Below are positions 31,917 to 42,769 of a DNA stretch of 42,788 nt, one piece after another (position 1 is the stretch's first letter; each line of letters begins with the position of its first letter). Location: contig BRYA01000313.1 of NCBI GenBank assembly GCA_030267965.1, forward strand, positions 1 through 42,788, in the 5' to 3' direction. A program made the translations under genes and the position numbers. Source of the stretch: Triparma columacea. Taxonomy: Eukaryota; Sar; Bolidophyceae; Parmales; Triparmaceae. Under the pieces are notes generated by a model. The model had not been told where the DNA came from and ran no database searches. It saw only the letters and a program-made list of their open reading frames with translations.

Positions 31917-34356
31917 CTAGTCACTATCAGCGTCACTGTCTTCCTCCTCACTCTCCTCCTCCTCCTCCTCCTCTTCCTCCTCCTCCTCCTCCTCAGGGTA
32001 CTTCTTGAGCAAGTCTTCCAACAGCATAACATCATCCTCTGACGGCTCCCTTTCGCTGATCCCCTTGATGCCCTCAGGTACGATACCGCTAATCAGGCTC
32101 GAGCAAAGCGACACGCTGTTGCAGCAGTGGGAGACGTTCACTCCCTCCCCGACCTCATCGTTGAGGGTTGCCTTCGCCATCATCTCGAGGGTCTCCCCCA
32201 CGAGCACCAGTCTGACCCCACTTCCGTTGTGAAGCCCAACGACCTCGGAGCAGATGTCACTAGTGCTCTTCCTGAAGTCGTTGCACTCTGCGACACCAGT
32301 TACTCCCACCCACAGAACATTCTTAGCCGCTCCCGCCATCCTCGTAATTTGTCCAATACTCCCCGCCCCCAAGTCCATCGCATACATGTTCTCGGGAACG
32401 CCGTCCCCGTTCAAGTTGGCGTCACTGATCTCTCCCATGTAATCAAACCCTTCAAAAGCCTCATCGTCTTCTTCTTCTTCCTCCTCCTCTTCGTCGCCCT
32501 CCTCCTCCTCTTCCTCCTCAGCCCCCCCCTCGTCATCATCCCCGTCCTCGTCATCACCACCTTCCTCCTCTTCCTCCTCCTCCTCGACCTTGGGAACCCT
32601 CTGGTTTCCGACAACGCCGTCCTTGTCGACCAAAATGTCCCCGCATGTTAAGTCGACCGGAAGGATCAACTCGACGCCGTTCCTCTTGGCCTTGTTCATC
32701 AGCTTGATTGCAACGTCAAACAAGTTCGTCTCCACTTTTGTCTTCCCCATAGCCCTCCCAAGCGCTGCTAGCATGGTCATGGCAGGTCCGCCCGTGATTG
32801 CAATCTTGTCAACCACATCCAGCAGGTAGTCGACCATCTTTACCTTCTCGGCCAGCTTGCCCCCCCCAATGATGGCCACCACGCTACCCTCGGCCCTCTC
32901 AAGCATGTACCCAATGCTGGCCATCTCGGCCCTGAGCTTCTTACCCATAACCCTCAGCCCGCCGTTGGGCACGAGGTCGGCGAGGCTGTCAGCCTCAGTA
33001 ACCAAGCTCTTGGGATCGTCACAAACGACGACATCGATGGCCCCAGTGAGCATGCTCCCAACAGTCTCCTGCACGACGACCTCCTCTTCCTCCTCATACC
33101 CCACATCGAGCCCATCCTCGTCGTCACCGGACACAACCACCACCTTCTCAGGTAGCGCAGGCACCAAGCCCGGTCCGTTCAACTTCTCAAGGAAGTGGAT
33201 GCTAGGCAGCTGGATTTGCAGCATGGGCCTGTTCTCGTCATCACTGTCCTCCTCCTCATCCGCCTCGTTCTCCTTCTTGACAGGGACCTCCAAAATTGCC
33301 CCCTCGACGTTCTTCAGATTCTCCAGAAGCTCCATGCAACTCTTTGAGTGCACGACTTCGACCTTCTTCGCGCCCTCTTTCTTAACCACATCGACCAAGA
33401 GTTGAGAGAGCTTGGCGGCGATCATTGCCGTGGAAACCCCAACGTCCTGCACAACGGACGCATCCAGACTCGCCAGGCTGGCCTCTCCATCAGCCTCCAC
33501 CGCCTCGACGCCTTCTACTATGGACTCTCCCGGCTCTCCTTGCTCTCCCGCTTCGTTGGGAACGACAGGGTCGCTGAACTTGGTCACGATAACTATGCTC
33601 TTTGGTGGGACTGCCTCCTTGCACATCTTCTTGATCTGCTTGGCCACAGCAGCAATTTTCTTGTTGCCCTTTTTGTCGAAAACCCATTCGTCCACGGGAA
33701 TCGTACCCTCTGGAATCTCGGGCTTCTTGAGTCCACAGTCCAGGTCAACGTGCAGAAGCGCCACCTTGCCGGCAATGTCTTGATTAGTCAAAACGGCCTT
33801 CTTATCGTATCCCGAAGTTCTCCTCTCCTTCACGTCATTCTCGAATATCACACGATCGGCCGTTGAGATTTTATCAACGAAATCGATTGCCATTTCTCCA
33901 AAGCTTTCAAACAACTTCTTGTAGCTCAAAAGTCTGTACTCCTCCTCGGGGTTCTGGGGTCCAAGAGGGGGCTTAGCGGCCGCCTTAGCTGCCTTCGTCC
34001 TTGGACTTATCTCGGGATCGTCCTCCTCCTCGGGCGGCTCAATGCCGTTCAGCCTATTCCATTCATTGAGACCCTCCTCCGAAGTGAAGAAGGAGGCGAG
34101 AGGTGCAATCACCTGGTCTTCAGGGATTTCAAGCTCCGCACGAGCAGATTCCACAGCATCTACGACACTGTCCCCGATTTTCGAGATCAAATCAAAGGTT
34201 TCGGCGTAAGAATCAACAGAATGCCTCATGCCGCTCGATGCGACAAGGCCCTCCCACTGCTTCATGAGCTTCTTCTGCAGCTCGTACCTTGGGTCAGGCG
34301 GTGGGACGAAGACGGGGGCAGCCGGCTCGACGACCTTGGGCTCCTCAACAACTTCC

Positions 34357-34391
<35 letters not shown>

Positions 34392-34413
34392 GTCACTGTT
34401 CTCATTTTCATCT

Positions 34414-34448
<35 letters not shown>

Positions 34449-36900
34449 CTCTTCTCCCTCTTCTTCCTCCTCAGGTTCGGGTTCGGGCTCGGGCTCTGGG
34501 GGCATAAGACCTTTGATGATGTTCCCAATTACATCGACGTCACCACTCCAGCCAAGCTCCGTACCGGCTAATAATTTGAGCACAGGATGCTCCCCGGCCT
34601 CAAAGTTGCCCCAGGCCATCGTCACGCCGCTATCAAACACTGTGACAGGAGGAACCGACGCCGCCGTCTCATCGGCCTCCGTCTCCACAGCACTGCTTTC
34701 AGCTACGCTGCTTTCGGCGACGCTCTCTCCCCCGGCGACGCTCTCCCCTCCAGCGCCCTCCTCGTCCTCATCTTCGTCCTCCTCATCTTCAATCAGGCTT
34801 CCGAGTGGCTCAGCTGTCTCAGCAACGTACTTAACGGCCGCGACACTCTCATTATAAAGCTCGACGAAGTCATCGTACTGGGCCCCGGAGAAGTACAACC
34901 CCTTAGAGTAGTTCATCCCTCTAAACAGGGCTAGTTGATCGGCTCTGATGTCCTCATCGGTCATAGGCTTAACGATGCTAGCAACAATCTTGTCCTCATT
35001 CTCTTTCTGGACCTTGGTGGTACTCTCCCCGCTCACATCATCCCTAACCTCCGCCCTCAAGTGCTCAGAGGTGTCAGCGAGCTTGCTCATTCCGTTGAGA
35101 GCGAGGTTGGGCTCAACAACTTCCCCGTTGGTATTCTTGACCAGCGCCTTGGGTGTGGTAGCAATGTGCCAGTTCTGTGAGTACGCACCCGGGGTGTTGG
35201 AGAGGAAACCAAAGACGAATGCCTTAGATTCCCCAGGAAGGAGGACGCCTGAGTTGTCGTGGCAGAAAAAGCGCTGGGCATCAGCCTCCACAGAGTCAAC
35301 GTTCGAGGGTCGGTTGTCCGACACAATAGCCTTCTTTGCCGAATCCGCAGTCCACTCGTAGAAGAGTGCGGTAGTGCCAGAGTTGACGATGTCCACAGTC
35401 TGGGCAACGTTTTGGAAGGTTTCAGCCTGGAAAAGAATTTCAGGGGTCGAAATGACGAGCTTGGGCCCCTCGGAGGATTCGCCAACAGGTACTCCATCCA
35501 ACTTGGAGGAATCTGCCTGGGCGTCGACAATATCGTTGGCCTCCTTTTCCAACTTGGCGTCCTCAGCATCGAAGTATTCTTGGGAGGAACTCACGGCCCA
35601 CTCGAACAGGGGCTCAGCAGTTATCGATAACTGATGAGCATGGTGGGGTTGAACCTCGTGCGGGCGAATGTTGGAAAGGTGCTTCTGAAGCTGGCGCTTT
35701 CGCTTGTTGAGCACCTTCGAGTCGCGCCAAGTTGGGGCCTTGTGGAGCCCAGGCTTGGCGGGGGCACTCTTCTTTGGGCGGCGGACCATCTTGGGGGGAG
35801 GGCGCGTCTCCTTGATTGGGCAGAAGAGGCCGCTGAAGATATTGCCGATTGGAATGGTTCGGGATCCGATGCCCCTTAAACTCATCTCCCAGTAATTGGC
35901 CCCGTAGCGCTCGTGGGCAGGGATGGCGGACTGGATAACCTGGTATTCCTCGATTTGCTCTCGGTACTCGTCGGCCTTGGAGATGACGAGCTTGTCAGGG
36001 TCCGTGCCGAGCTTTCTTGCCACTTTCCTCTTGAAGTTGTCCCAGTACTGCGGCGGCGAGCGTTGTGTTAGTTAGTGTCGTTTAGTTGTTGCAATCGTTA
36101 TGCTCGTCATCTTCTTAGTGGTGGCGATGCTCTTTTGGGCTTTGCTCATTCTCACCTGCTGTCTCGCCTCCCACTTGGCAATAATCTGAGCTTCCTTGTT
36201 ACCGTCGAGACGCTCGGTGATGGGAAGCAAAGAGTTGAGCTTCTCCTTGCGCTCCGCCTCCTTAGCATCAATGAGCTCAGTTCTCTTCTGCGCCTTCATG
36301 ATGGCCTTAACGTAGGCCTCCTGGTTTTCAAGAGGGTTGGAGGGCATGGGAGCAGCAAGGTTTGTCTTGTTAGTGCCAGCCCTGCTAAACTTGCTTCGCT
36401 TAGAACGCGTCGAACCAGCCTTAGACATCATGTCAGCAAAGCCGTCGTCTTCCTCCTCCTCCTCAAAGTCAGGGTCATCAATGCCCTCGAAGTCATTCTG
36501 TAAATTAAACGGAGGGGGATGGCAGGGGACCGAGCAGGGTTAGGAATAAGGGAGTTTTAAGGTTATGAGTAGATAGGAGAAACACAAATTAGTAATACTA
36601 CCCCGAAACACACAACTTGTAACCCCAACCCAACTCCCGAGGCCTCACCATTGTGCCCAAGAATGTGTGATCAAGCATCTCCGAGGTAGGATCGAAAGCG
36701 TTAGTACGCATGTTCGCCTGTTCCGTTCTACTCGGCACCTTTGTAAGGTGCATACCGTCCTGCGGCTTCCTCAATACAACGAGCTGTGTCTTGGCCTTTC
36801 GGACCGGGGTCTTTCGAAGTAGAATTTTCTTTGGACTTCTCGACTGCGGAAGCGTCGAGGTCTCCGGGACGTCCCCGGGGGTAAGGGAGGTGGTCACCAT
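31917..36900 (-). CDS. MYCBPAP: MYCBPAP-like ciliary protein fused to a degenerate phosphoglycerate-kinase domain
   Basis: Three exons on the minus strand (36649-36900, 36156-36497, 31917-36047) give 1574 residues. The N-terminal half resembles MYCBP-associated protein (algal FAP147, a central-apparatus component). It has a basic region with W..RQQYWDNF and MARK-like start of the third exon, the segment WEMSLRGIGSRTIPIGNIFSGLF, and an immunoglobulin-like ASH/MSP segment (about 400-500; STPEILFQAETFQNVAQTVD). Acidic runs follow (about 720-780). Residues about 940-1520 follow the order of phosphoglycerate kinase: VAIIGGGKLAEKVK, IAITGGPAMTMLAALG, ILPVDLTCGDILVDKDG and VLWVGVTGVAE. The catalytic motifs WNGP, GGGDT and STGGGAS read WVGV, LVGET and CCNSVSL, so it is probably inactive. 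The C-terminus is poly-Glu/Asp. A role in cilia is inferred from the N-terminal half. Confidence 0.82.
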
Positions 36901-37175
36901 ATCTGGGGCACCTTAAGTTGGTTTAGTCTCAAGGGAAGGGTGGAGGAGAAGTGGGTTTCTGTTGGGGGCTCCTCAGCCGGAGTCCGACTCTCAGACCAAA
37001 AGTGAGGTGAGAGTTTTGTTAATAAAAGGTTGGGCGGAGAGCAGGTTCGAATCCTGAATTTTTAGTTCGGGGATTTAGATGCGACACTTTTCGAAAGCTA
37101 GCCTCGCGCCGCGTAAATAAAATCGTACATGCTGGAAAAAAGTCTGTTGGGGTTCCTTTTACTGTCAAGTAGAAT
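36901..37175. other. Intergenic region between two minus-strand genes
   Basis: This 275-bp gap between the MYCBPAP-like start and the stop of the 4-TM gene contains an 11-bp GGTTCGAATCC at 37044-37054. That string matches a tRNA T-arm/B-box, but no acceptor, D-arm or anticodon arm could be fitted. Otherwise it is featureless. Confidence 0.5.
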
Positions 37176-38100
37176 CTATCTGTCGGCGTCTCTGGGGCCG
37201 AAGGGTTTCCTGAATTTGTCGTTCACTAGTATTGAAATGACCAAGGTCGCAATGGTAAATGTAGCAACTATGAAAATGGCGTACTTGCTGACGGCCCTAT
37301 GGGGCTTCTGTGTAAATTGAGAAGCAAGAAGCCAAAAGGAGTTAGACGGATGGCGGAGCGAGCACGCAGAATTATTATTTACGTCTTGCTTCGCCCCAGT
37401 CCTCACTCACCTTCCTCCATTTGAGGTACATGCTTGCGGCTTGGCAGAAGCAGAAGACAAATACTATCCCTAGAGTGGGAGCATAGAAGCCCTCGTAGTC
37501 AAAGAATCCTAGCTTTTCATAGTCTCTCATTTCTCGAGATATGTACCACATGATCGAACAGCTAAGGCCGGAGATCCAGACGGGCTCTATATCAAAGAAG
37601 ATTGTGAAGATTTGGAAGAGGACAACATTGAAGAGGTAAAGGGTAAGGGCAAACACAAAGTGACTGATGTAGTACGGCCAACCGATCTCAGTGCCATCGA
37701 TCGCCTCCCCTGATTCGCTCTCTGGGGATAGGGCAAGAGAAAGAGGGTCAGTTCAACATCAAGGCCACACGCTTGACCCCCCACCTCCCCCCCTTCAACC
37801 CCCCTCGGACTGCCTCGCACACGCTTGACCCCCCACCTCCCCCCCTTCACCCCCCCTCAGACTGCCTCGCATAAGAACACCCCAAAACTCACCATTAATA
37901 TTCCCCCACACGGACAGCACGAACAACACAACGCCCAAGAGAAACCACCGGGTAGCGAGTCTGCTTATCTTGACCTTCAGGCTATCTATGCCCCTCTCAA
38001 TCATGCTATCTCTGCCCAAGTCAGAGCCCGAGGATCTACTAGCGCCCAGGGCTTCCTCGACATCTCTATGCGGCGTCATCTCCAAATGTGGGGAACTCAT
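37176..38100 (-). CDS. Four-helix membrane protein of unknown family
   Basis: Three exons on the minus strand (37893-38100, 37411-37721, 37176-37307) give 216 residues. A Ser/Asp/Glu-rich cytosolic N-terminus is followed by a helix (FLLGVVLFVLSVWGNI). Two to three further helices in exon 2 follow (ISHFVFALTLYLFNVVLFQI; APTLGIVFVFCFCQAASMYL), and a last one lies in exon 3 (YAIFIVATFTIATLVISILV). Between them lies a charged loop MWYISREMRDYEKLGFFDYE. I do not recognise the family. Each exon alone is a short ORF; only the splice (phase 1, then phase 0) makes a coherent multi-pass protein. It is divergent from the DUF1769 gene, with 205 bp between starts. Confidence 0.72.
37766..37869. repeat. 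Two-copy 52-bp tandem duplication in an intron
   Basis: Two near-identical 52-bp C-rich units (37766-37817 and 37818-37869, differing at two positions) lie in intron 1 (37722-37892) of the 4-TM protein gene. Each contains long C runs interrupted by short pyrimidine blocks. Confidence 0.9.
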
Positions 38101-38305
38101 TTTGAAGGAGGGAGGGCCGGAGCGAAGGGGGGTACGGATGCGCGGATTAGCGTGTTTGTCCGATAATATTGGACTCTCTCTCTTTTCCCCCTTTCTTCGA
38201 CTTTTTCCCAAACCTTGCCCTCCTCTCCCCAGATTCGCTGCCTTTGTTTACCTTAAGCCTTCGTTAGTTCGTCCCCCCCTCCCCCCCCCTCTGCCCCCCC
38301 CCCCC

Positions 38306-40095
38306 ATGGGAATGTTTGCCGCCCAATCCCACAATGACCTCCAGTCCACAGGGTCGAGCAACGGTTCCACCCCCCGGTTGGACAAGAGGCGAAAGCCCTT
38401 CGGTGTGAAGCAGATCGCGATGATGAAGTCCCGCAACGATCCCCACCTCCTCGAGAAGGGCTTCGAGGTCGTGTGCACCGTCCGCGAGAGCGACGGGAGC
38501 AGGGTGAGGATAACCCTAGACAACGGGCAGTACTTTGTCCTCAAGATCCCGCAGGAGTTCGACGGGAGGTTCCACGAGATCACCAGCAACGACAGGTTCA
38601 ACCTGGAGACCAAGTTCTCCTACGTCGACTCATCCGCCGCGGAGCCCGTGATCACGTACGAGTCCGCGCTGGCCAAGGGTAATGCCATAGTGCTGCTGCT
38701 TTGCGGGGCTCAGGTGGCGGCGAGGTGGGAGGTGTTCGGGGGGGCGGTGGGGGGGATGGAGGGGGAGCTCGATTTCTACCTTTGCGCGGGCACGATGACG
38801 GCGCTGTACGTCATGTACCTTATCGCTAGGAGCAGGGTGGGGGGGGGGGGAGGGCAGGAGGGGAGGGCCATCCAGGTTACCCTGAGGAGCGTGGAGAAGA
38901 AGGGACGCACCCGCTCGAGGTCAGGGGGCGGAGGCGGAGGCGGCGGCTCGTCTTCCCATACCGCTTCGTCAGCCGTTAGTTCCGCCACTCCCCAGCGGGA
39001 GGGTTCCTCCTCCGTCTCGTCCTCTCAAACTGTTAACTCTGTTGGACCCCCCTCCCCAGTATGGCCCTCCATCCCCTCCTCCACCCCTACCGCGACCAAG
39101 GTCCCAAACGCTGCTGGGATCCATACCCTCCCCCCCCCCGACACTTGGGTCCACTCCCCTGTCCTAATAAGGTCTGCAGTAACTGCGCCTACAAAGATCG
39201 ACGGGGTCCCCTGCACTCCGTTCTCCCAGTTCAAAGTGAACAATATTCCCATACCCTTCGAGACGAAGCTCTTCAAGGGAATGGCCATGATAAGGATAGC
39301 CAACCTTCCCGACTCCCCTGCAGACTACTTCACCGGCAGGAACAGGAAATGCCAGGTGGCGATACAGGGGCAGTTCAAGAAGAGGACGAGGTTCGACAAG
39401 TGCTTCAGCGGCCAGGAGTTCTACCAGAAGATACCGGGGCTGCCTAGCAAGAGGGTGGTGGACATGGTGTTCTCGTTACTAAGCAGCAAACTTCCACCCA
39501 CTTTTCAGCAGGACGTTTTCGCGGACAAGGTGAGAGGGGTGGGGTGGGTGGGTGGGGGGGGGGGGTGTTGGGGTGTTTTGGGTCGTATAGTAGAGAAGCC
39601 TTTTCGCGACCTAACCCCCCCCCCTCCCCTTTCCTTCAGCCTTACTTCCTTTCCCCTCTTGTTAACACGGTCCAAGGTTTCGCTGTGGAGACCCCTTCTG
39701 CTGCTCAGGACATCTACGGTAGTTCCTCTGAAAAGTTCACCCTCCGCGAGGACACCTTACTCCTTGGTGACGAGGTCCCCAGGGACGGGGAGGCTAGGAG
39801 GAAGTACTTCGCTAGGGAGGAGAACCTTGTGAAGTACCACTTTGAACCGGACCTTATGTACACATTCGACTACTACCAGCATTTCCTAGACATGCCGTCA
39901 CTGAAGTTCGTGGTTACGTCGTTCCTGAAGTTCGACATCAGCGGCATTGTGGGGCCGCAGCCGCTCCAGCTTAGTATGGCCAAGAGCATGGACGGGGAGG
40001 GGTACTACTGGAACTTTGAGATCTGGCATGAGAAACTGCTGAAGTATCATAAGGAGGGGGAGGAAAAGGAAAGGGAAAAGGAAAAGGACGTGTAG
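38306..40095 (+). CDS. DUF1769-domain protein
   Basis: Two exons (38306-39529, 39640-40095) give 559 residues from the ATG of MGMFAAQ. The same frame is open further upstream, but it crosses the opposite gene and poly-C. An N-terminal segment (about 30-190) is unrecognised. It contains a hydrophobic stretch ending YVMYLIARS. A Gly/Ser-rich linker (about 190-260) follows. The C-terminal half matches the order of the uncharacterised DUF1769 family: ADYFTGRNRKCQVAIQGQFKKR, FDKCFSGQEFYQKIPGLP and, in exon 2, PYFLSPLVNTVQGF. The family is known in fungi and protists and has no assigned function. The intron is GC-rich with long G and C runs. The last residues are Lys/Glu repeats. Confidence 0.78.
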
Positions 40096-40330
40096 GAGGA
40101 GGCGGAGGTGGGGGGTAGAGGGGGGGGGGAATAGATAGAAGCAACATAGGAACAAAATTATAAACCGTATTGTTCGTAGGCTAACAGGACATGAACTTTA
40201 ACTCTTCTATTCGGGGGGGGGGGGTTGGGGGTGATGGGTGGGGGATTCGGCATGCTTTTGGTTTCTTTTTGGAAGCGGTGTGTGTATGTGTATTTGTTTG
40301 TGTGTGTATGTGGAAGCAAGAGTTCTCCGC

Positions 40331-40721
40331 TCAGTTGGAGTCCGGGTCGTACTCCCTCGGTGGGTACTTTGGCACACTCGGCGCCACATACGGCTTCAAA
40401 TTGAAGCCTGTTAGGTCTGGGGAGACAATCTTGAGCATCTTGGAACGGTCAAGCTTGAAGCCTTTAGAGGTGTGATGACCTTCTTTTGTCATTAATGAGT
40501 TACCCTCTGTGATGTGTATGAAGTGGACGGATGAGTCGAAAGGATAAGTGGAAAGGATGAGTGGAATGGACAAATGGAATGGACAAAAAGAACACGGGGT
40601 CGAGAGGAAGCCACAATTACTCACTATAGAAGCCTATACCAGCTCTCTTATTAGTCAGTGGTAACCTCTTAAGTGCTGCTTTGCTTATGAACTTGCTCAA
40701 AGTTGGTATTGAGCGAAACAT
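40331..40721 (-). CDS. MRPL41: Mitochondrial large-subunit ribosomal protein mL41
   Basis: Two exons on the minus strand (40625-40721, 40331-40506) give 90 residues. The N-terminus, MFRSIPTLSKFISKAALKRL, is an amphipathic basic presequence. It is followed by FYKGNSLMTKEG and KIVSPDLTGFNLKPYVAP, the characteristic mL41/MRPL27 block (…PDLTGF.LKPYV). The protein is a structural part of the mitochondrial ribosome. It is short for the family, ending soon after the block with PPREYDPDSN. The junction restores F-Y-K-G-N exactly. It converges with DUF1769 and diverges from the MYND gene. Confidence 0.85.
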
Positions 40722-41065
40722 GGAAAGTTTGCTGGGTTGTGGAAGAATGAAGAGTGTGGCAAGTGGAGAAAAAAGAGGACAAAACCTCATAAAAAGCCTC
40801 CCTTTCCAAGTTAGAGCAGAACAACCTTCTGTCGGGGTCACTTTTGAGCCCTTCACCCGTCCTTCATCCAACTTCTTCTTCATCTCAAGACAACAAGCAG
40901 AGCAGAGCCTTTCTTTGGGTCGGCGGCATCACTTTTGGTTGGACTCCACTATTAGCACATACACGACACTTCTGCCTAAGTGGAGTAGCTACAAGGATTT
41001 GTTGATCACTTTGACATCGTAATTTGCCGCTATAAACTTACATTCGGGATAGGTTCGCTCAAAAA
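40722..41065. promoter_or_regulatory. Divergent intergenic region, mL41 / MYND protein
   Basis: This region of about 340 bp lies between divergent start codons. A short + strand open frame crosses it and overlaps mL41 but shows no protein-like character. No defined promoter motif is evident. Confidence 0.35.
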
Positions 41066-42769
41066 ATGGAATCACAATCAGAGAACGAAATGGTCAAGAA
41101 AAGATCCAAGACAGGGAAGGGGATGAAGGGGGGAGGAGCGGATGTGGGAGGAGCGGATGTGGATGTAGCGGATGTGGGAGTAGCGGATGTGGGAGTAGCG
41201 GATGTGGGAGTAGCAGATGTGGGAGTAACGGATGTGGGAGTAGAAGATGTGGGAGTAGCGGATGTGGGAGTAGCGGATGTGGGAGTAGCGGATGTGGGAG
41301 TAGCAGATGAGGGAGTAGCGGAAGGAGCAGTTGCGACGGGGAAAAATGGCAAGAAGGGCAAGAAGGGCAAGTATTACCCTGACCCAGAGAGTCTTAGGTT
41401 TCGGGTTGGCGACAAGGTTCAGTGCAGGATAGGTTCCGACCCTGTAACAGGTTGGGGTAACGGTACTGTCATGCAGCTTTTCTACAGGCAGAACAACTGG
41501 CCACCTGGGCAGGTGGCGCCATACAAAGTTGCACTAGAGGATGGGAGGAACATATTCGCACCAGAGGACATCCCGGGTGTCATCAGAAAGCCGCCCGCGG
41601 TTGAATCACAATCAGAGGTACAATCGTCACACAATTCATCAGAGACCACAAATGTGGCAGTACATAGTTATGACGATTTGACAGACGGTCAGCAGTTGTG
41701 CTTCGAATGGGCTGGTAAGCAAGACTGGGATCGCATCAAGGGGTATGCCAAGGAACATGGTCCTGAGGTTTTGTTAGGAGTTTACACATGTTTTGGGGCA
41801 TCCCTTTCAGTCCTCGCAATAGCCTCTCGTTACTATAATGTTGAGATCGTAAAGCTTACCTTAGAGGCCGGCTTCAACAACAACAAGGAAGCCATGTACA
41901 TGGCCGCATATAGATCAGTGAATAATAGTAGTGACAACTCAACAATCTTGAGAGTGCTCTTAGAACATGGACTTGACCCTAATATGGACCTACAAGTCGA
42001 AGGGGAGGTTGAAGACTTTTCCACCAACCTTTTGATGCTTGCTGCTGAAATGGGACACATTGATCAGGCCATGGTACTTCTCGATCATGGAGCAAATGTG
42101 AACAAGACAATGGTTGACCCTAGTGATGGAAATATTCTTTCACCACTTACTTTTGCTGTCAATTATGGAGCACACGACATATTCAGGCTGTTTCTCACGC
42201 GCGGTGCTATCCCAACCACCAACGACGTGTCTAATGTGTTGGGTGGGTGCTTCCTAGCGTGCAAAGGAAGACACCCTAACCTTAGTAGAGATGTCGCAAT
42301 AAAGATGTTCGCAACATTTCTTCATCTCGGAAAGCCTGATTCTGACGTAGTTCGAGAAAAACTCAATCCTTTCGCACGTCACTTTCGCGATCCTATAATC
42401 GTCAACATCACGAAACATTACCTTGAAGGCCGTCCCTTCTGCTGCTTTGTTTGCGAGGCTCTAACCGCAAAGGAACGTGACAAGCTCCATATGTGTCCCT
42501 GTCGCAACGTTGCCTACTGCTCGAAGGAGTGCCAGCTCAAGCACTGGAGGGAGCACAAGATGCAATGCACGGGACCGCTGAACGAAAAAGGGGAGAGTGA
42601 GGCAATGGTCAAGAAAAGATCCAAGACAGGGAAGGGAGCGGCGGCGGGAGGAACGGATGTGGGAGTAGCGGAAGGAGCAGGTGCAGGAGTAGCGGAAGGA
42701 GCAGGTGCGACGGTGAAGAAGGGCAAGAATGGCAAGAAGGGGAAGAAGGGTAGGGGTAAGAAGAAGTGA
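41066..42769 (+). CDS. Ankyrin-repeat protein with C-terminal MYND zinc finger
   Basis: A single exon encodes 567 residues. The N-terminus has a basic KKRSKTGKG segment, then about a dozen five-residue VADVG repeats (about 25-85). A small beta-rich module (about 113-175; RVGDKVQCRIGSDPVTGWGNGTV) follows. Ankyrin-like helices occupy about 215-400 (LLMLAAEMGHIDQAMVLLDHGANVN is the clearest). A MYND finger lies at about 459-499, with CFVCEALTAK, MCPCRNVAYCSKECQLKHW and HKMQC supplying the zinc ligands. MYND fingers bind proline-rich partners. The C-terminus repeats KKRSKTGKG and a VGVAEG stretch, then ends in KKGKKGRGKKK. The gene is intronless, unlike most neighbours. Function is unknown. Confidence 0.85.
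   Translation: MESQSENEMVKKRSKTGKGMKGGGADVGGADVDVADVGVADVGVADVGVADVGVTDVGVEDVGVADVGVADVGVADVGVADEGVAEGAVATGKNGKKGKKGKYYPDPESLRFRVGDKVQCRIGSDPVTGWGNGTVMQLFYRQNNWPPGQVAPYKVALEDGRNIFAPEDIPGVIRKPPAVESQSEVQSSHNSSETTNVAVHSYDDLTDGQQLCFEWAGKQDWDRIKGYAKEHGPEVLLGVYTCFGASLSVLAIASRYYNVEIVKLTLEAGFNNNKEAMYMAAYRSVNNSSDNSTILRVLLEHGLDPNMDLQVEGEVEDFSTNLLMLAAEMGHIDQAMVLLDHGANVNKTMVDPSDGNILSPLTFAVNYGAHDIFRLFLTRGAIPTTNDVSNVLGGCFLACKGRHPNLSRDVAIKMFATFLHLGKPDSDVVREKLNPFARHFRDPIIVNITKHYLEGRPFCCFVCEALTAKERDKLHMCPCRNVAYCSKECQLKHWREHKMQCTGPLNEKGESEAMVKKRSKTGKGAAAGGTDVGVAEGAGAGVAEGAGATVKKGKNGKKGKKGRGKKK
41136..41320 (+). repeat. 15-bp in-frame coding minisatellite
   Basis: About twelve copies of GATGTGGGAGTAGCG (15 bp) encode the D-V-G-V-A repeats in the N-terminus of the MYND protein. 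Units differ by single substitutions, giving ADVGV, TDVGV and EDVGV. A shorter, related repeat lies near the C-terminus (about 42655-42715). Confidence 0.95.

Noticed and set aside
34228..34857. Plus-strand serine-rich open frame
   Set aside because: It is the complement of the Glu/Asp-rich part of the MYCBPAP-PGK gene, where GAG/GAA codons read as Ser/Leu runs.
37041..37065. tRNA T-arm-like GGTTCGAATCC
   Set aside because: A matching acceptor stem, D-arm and anticodon arm could not be fitted upstream. The T-stem itself has only four good pairs.
37970..38305. Upstream in-frame extension of the DUF1769 protein
   Set aside because: It would cross the first exon of the opposite gene and a long poly-C run. 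The ATG at 38306 gives a normal start.
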